NCBI RefSeq assembly: GCF_014799995.1
Contig: NZ_JAAVGY010000032.1
Span: 1 to 43,101, forward strand
Length of the DNA: 43,101 bases
From: Helicobacter sp.
GTDB taxonomy: Bacteria; Campylobacterota; Campylobacteria; Campylobacterales; Helicobacteraceae
Reading direction: 5' to 3'
The notes beneath the pieces are model-generated. The model was not told the DNA's origin, ran no database searches, and worked only from the letters and a program-made list of their open reading frames with translations. Position 1 is the first letter of the stretch. The number at the start of each line of letters is the position of its first letter. Positions 41,960 to 43,101 of the stretch are shown one piece after another. A program made the translations under genes and the position numbers.

Positions 41960-43006
41960 GTGGAATGCCAAACTCATTGCTTAGAGATTGTCCTACCAAG
42001 CTATACGATTAACTTTGGAGATTTACCCAAAATTACCCATAAAGGGAAAGTCCTCATCATCACAAACCCAAAGATTGCAGGGCTTCATTTGCAAACCTTA
42101 CTTGCAAATTTAGAAGCAAAAGAAATCTACTGCCATACGATTCCAGATGGCGAAAGCTATAAAAACTTTAAAACCATCAATGGAATCTTAGAAGCAGCTT
42201 TCAATCATCGCTTAGATAGGCATTCCTTAATGATTGCCTTTGGAGGCGGAGTCATTGGCGATATGGTGGGATTTGCTTCAGGAATTTTTATGCGCGGCAT
42301 TGACTTTATCCAGATTCCAACGACACTTCTAGCCCAAGTGGATTCTAGTGTAGGCGGAAAAACAGGCATTAATAACCATTTTGGTAAGAATCTTATTGGC
42401 TTGTTTCACCAACCCAAAGCAGTCTATATTGACCCCCAATTCTTAGAAACTTTACCCAAACGCGAATTTAACGCGGGAATGGCGGAAGTTATCAAAATGG
42501 CAGTATGCTTTGATAAAAACTTCTTCAACTCTCTGCAAACTATCAACATAACCGATAAAAACGCGCTACTAGAAATGATTTATCAGGCAGTGGGTATTAA
42601 AGCCAAAGTTGTAGCAGAAGATGAGAAAGAGCACGGAATCCGTGCAGCATTAAACTTCGGACATACTTTTGGACACATTATTGAATTGCAAAGTGGTTAT
42701 GGACATTATCTACACGGCGAAGCAGTTGGCATTGGAATCGTAATGGCAAACAAGCTTGCCTTGAAGCTTCATCTTATCACACAAGAAGAATTTAATGCTA
42801 TCTTGAGCTTACTGCAACATTATCAGATTCCAACAGAATATCAAATACAAGATATAGAATCTTTCTATCAAGCATTCTTTTTGGACAAAAAGAGCCTTAA
42901 TAACAAGATTAAATTTGTCTTGCCTAACGGGATTGGCAATGTATGTTTCAAAGAAGATATTTCTAAAGAAATCATTTTGGAAGTTTTAGGTGAATTTGCC
43001 AAATGA
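41960..43006 (+). CDS. aroB: 3-dehydroquinate synthase
   Basis: 348 residues from a GTG at 41960, with AAGG about 8 bases upstream; there is no better start. Motifs include PDGESYKNF, AFGGGVIGDMVGFASGIFMRG (NAD-binding), PTTLLAQVDSSVGGKTGIN and the zinc ligands in LNFGHTFGH and HGEAVGIG. It converts DAHP to 3-dehydroquinate, the step after the DAHP synthase at 17-18.3 kb. The stop overlaps the ATG of the next gene (ATGA). Confidence 0.97.
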   Translation: MECQTHCLEIVLPSYTINFGDLPKITHKGKVLIITNPKIAGLHLQTLLANLEAKEIYCHTIPDGESYKNFKTINGILEAAFNHRLDRHSLMIAFGGGVIGDMVGFASGIFMRGIDFIQIPTTLLAQVDSSVGGKTGINNHFGKNLIGLFHQPKAVYIDPQFLETLPKREFNAGMAEVIKMAVCFDKNFFNSLQTINITDKNALLEMIYQAVGIKAKVVAEDEKEHGIRAALNFGHTFGHIIELQSGYGHYLHGEAVGIGIVMANKLALKLHLITQEEFNAILSLLQHYQIPTEYQIQDIESFYQAFFLDKKSLNNKIKFVLPNGIGNVCFKEDISKEIILEVLGEFAK

Positions 43007-43101
43007 GACAAATCAAATTATTTCTTTTAATTTTTGCTTTACTCACAAATACTCTAAGCAGTGAGCCAGTACAAGAAACAAAAACAATCAAGCAGCTAGA
43101 A
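43003..43101 (+). CDS. Exported protein start, probably MscS-family mechanosensitive channel, partial
   Basis: 33 residues are visible: a signal peptide (MRQIKLFLLIFALLTNTLSS) and a polar start of the mature protein. The ATG overlaps the aroB stop by 4 bases. In H. pylori, as I recall, aroB (HP0283) is followed by an MscS-like channel gene with a signal peptide (HP0284); the assignment rests on that order only, since no channel domain is in the window. Confidence 0.5.
   Translation, partial: MRQIKLFLLIFALLTNTLSSEPVQETKTIKQLE

Overview
The window is a compact, AT-rich bacterial chromosome segment, almost certainly from a Helicobacter-type campylobacterote (Epsilonproteobacteria), most likely a non-pylori (enterohepatic) Helicobacter. 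The evidence is the run fmt-birA-parA-parB-atpF'-atpF-atpH-atpA-atpG-atpD-atpC-tolQ-tolR-tolA-tolB-pal-ybgF, which I recall as the gene order of H. pylori (HP1141 to HP1124 region), a class II DAHP synthase, an HsrA/CosR-type response regulator, aroB followed by a probable mechanosensitive channel gene, and several homopolymer or dinucleotide contingency tracts. No database search was possible; identifications rest on recognised motifs and remembered family sequences.

Region 1 (1-13.1 kb, minus strand) is one nearly gapless gene run: formyltransferase and biotin ligase, ParA/ParB, seven F1Fo ATP synthase subunits (b', b, delta, alpha, gamma, beta, epsilon), then the Tol-Pal envelope machine, leaving the window inside ybgF/cpoB. 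An extended -10 promoter lies directly before pal. Region 2 (13.2-23 kb, minus) holds a secreted transglycosylase-like protein, a two-component pair whose regulator is HsrA/CosR-like but keeps the phospho-acceptor Asp, a phase-variable LPS-core kinase that is switched OFF by a G9 tract, DAHP synthase, citrate synthase, LolA, a YqhA-family membrane protein and a chemotaxis receptor with a nitrate/nitrite-sensing-type domain.

Region 3 (23.1-29.3 kb) is the most unusual. A plus-strand M48 metalloprotease lipoprotein converges with dapE (minus); the 369 bp between them is an array of palindromic CATTGCGAG...GCAATC repeats. A diverged copy of the same repeat appears to lie in frame inside dapE as an extra surface loop. 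Next comes a large Type IIG (combined nuclease/methylase) restriction gene carrying two independent slippage tracts, G11 and (AG)11, an inserted hairpin-bearing segment, and, after the dinucleotide tract, two additional copies of the segment that normally opens the target-recognition region, in different reading frames, followed by a detached 99-residue C-terminal domain. This looks like a multi-state specificity switch.

Region 4 (29.3-33.6 kb, minus) is a tightly overlapping set: cmoA, ribF, tlyA, an unknown lipoprotein and UDP-glucose dehydrogenase. Region 5 (33.7-43.1 kb, plus) has pyrB, a LysE-family exporter, rho with a clear sigma70 promoter, murI, a two-gene Type II restriction-modification cassette starting inside murI, thiC, mrp, a terminator hairpin, aroB and the start of a probable MscS-family channel.

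No tRNA, rRNA, CRISPR array, insertion sequence or integrase was seen.
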